NCBI GenBank assembly: GCA_001516065.1
Contig: LOEV01000134.1
Span: forward strand, 1 to 35,873
Direction of reading: 5' to 3'
From: Alphaproteobacteria bacterium BRH_c36
GTDB lineage: Bacteria > Pseudomonadota > Alphaproteobacteria > Rhizobiales > Hyphomicrobiaceae
Length of the DNA: 35,873 bases
Notes under the pieces: model-generated
What the model saw: the letters and a program-made list of their open reading frames with translations, nothing else
Databases searched by the model: none
What the model was told of the DNA's origin: nothing
Program-made: the position numbers and the translations under genes
Shown here: in pieces, positions 35,735-35,873 of the stretch
How the letters are laid out: each line of letters begins with the position of its first letter
How positions within the stretch are numbered: the stretch's first letter is position 1

Positions 35735-35872
35735 CTATTCGATGACTTCGAGATGATGGTGCTGACGGTATTCGATGAGCCATGTGACAGCGCGCTCGAT
35801 TTCGTCTTCGTAAAACAGACCGGTCTCCCGCAGCTTGCCCGGAATTTTGACACGGATCGTATGCTCGCTCAT
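35735..35872 (-). CDS. Small hypothetical protein at the window edge
   Basis: 45 residues, starting with ATG at 35872 (MSEHTIRVKIPGKLRE) and ending EYRQHHHLEVIE. Polar, with strand then helix. I do not recognise it; the size and charge would suit a small regulatory or antitoxin-like protein, but nothing proves that. The ribosome site is outside the window, so an upstream start is possible. Confidence 0.45.
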   Translation of the reverse strand: MSEHTIRVKIPGKLRETGLFYEDEIERAVTWLIEYRQHHHLEVIE

Positions 35873-35873
35873 T

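Overview
The window looks like an accessory stretch of a chromosome or large plasmid from an alphaproteobacterium, most likely order Hyphomicrobiales. This rests on protein flavour only (PRC-barrel, DUF6522, Rrf2, O2-independent ubiquinone genes) and moderately high GC; no rRNA or tRNA is present to confirm it. Many mobile-element scars and broken genes lie between well-kept operons.

Layout. 1-6005: the 3' part of an IS5-family element, then two paralogous Cys-rich exported proteins, an SGNH hydrolase and a PGRP-type amidase on the minus strand, a secreted double PRC-barrel protein, and a GNAT gene broken by an 8-bp tandem duplication. The block ends at a solo inverted copy of the same IS end. 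6253-10055: an Rrf2 (NsrR-like) regulator, a MOSC remnant, DUF6522, and a four-gene forward run (AhpD-like, DUF488, nitronate monooxygenase, 5-formyl-THF cyclo-ligase family). 10120-15556: a truncated MFS gene, an OxyR-like LysR regulator, a PepSY-like exported protein, a catalase remnant, and a class V aminotransferase followed by NADP-type glutamate dehydrogenase. 15557-19121: a graveyard of IS3 and tyrosine-recombinase fragments around one intact membrane protein.

19122-34917 is the most interesting part. It holds a CopD/PuuD-like membrane protein, a class I glutamine amidotransferase, a double hot-dog MaoC protein, a duplicated CxxC protein, a QueD/PTPS homologue and a cytochrome c'-like lipoprotein. 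Next comes a tight operon: pqqA (38-residue precursor, E30/Y34), pqqD, pqqE, a second small membrane protein, a SerC-like aminotransferase, a PyrD-like flavoprotein and an M48 metallopeptidase. Facing it is ubiT-ubiU-ubiV on the minus strand, and divergent from that is ubiD-ubiX-(ThiO-like FAD oxidoreductase). UbiU and UbiV keep the exact Fe-S cysteine spacing.

Two things stand out. pqqB and pqqC, whose products use O2, are absent from the operon. The SerC-like and PyrD-like enzymes keep their cofactor residues but have lost the residues that bind phosphoserine and orotate. My inference is a peptide-derived quinone (PQQ or a PQQ-like cofactor) route with unusual tailoring enzymes, placed beside O2-independent ubiquinone genes and perhaps meant for anaerobic or denitrifying growth. 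The simpler reading is that pqqB/C lie elsewhere and the two gene sets are merely neighbours.

34932-35872: a gene pair, one copy broken by two in-frame stops and one intact, then a terminator and a small minus-strand ORF at the edge.
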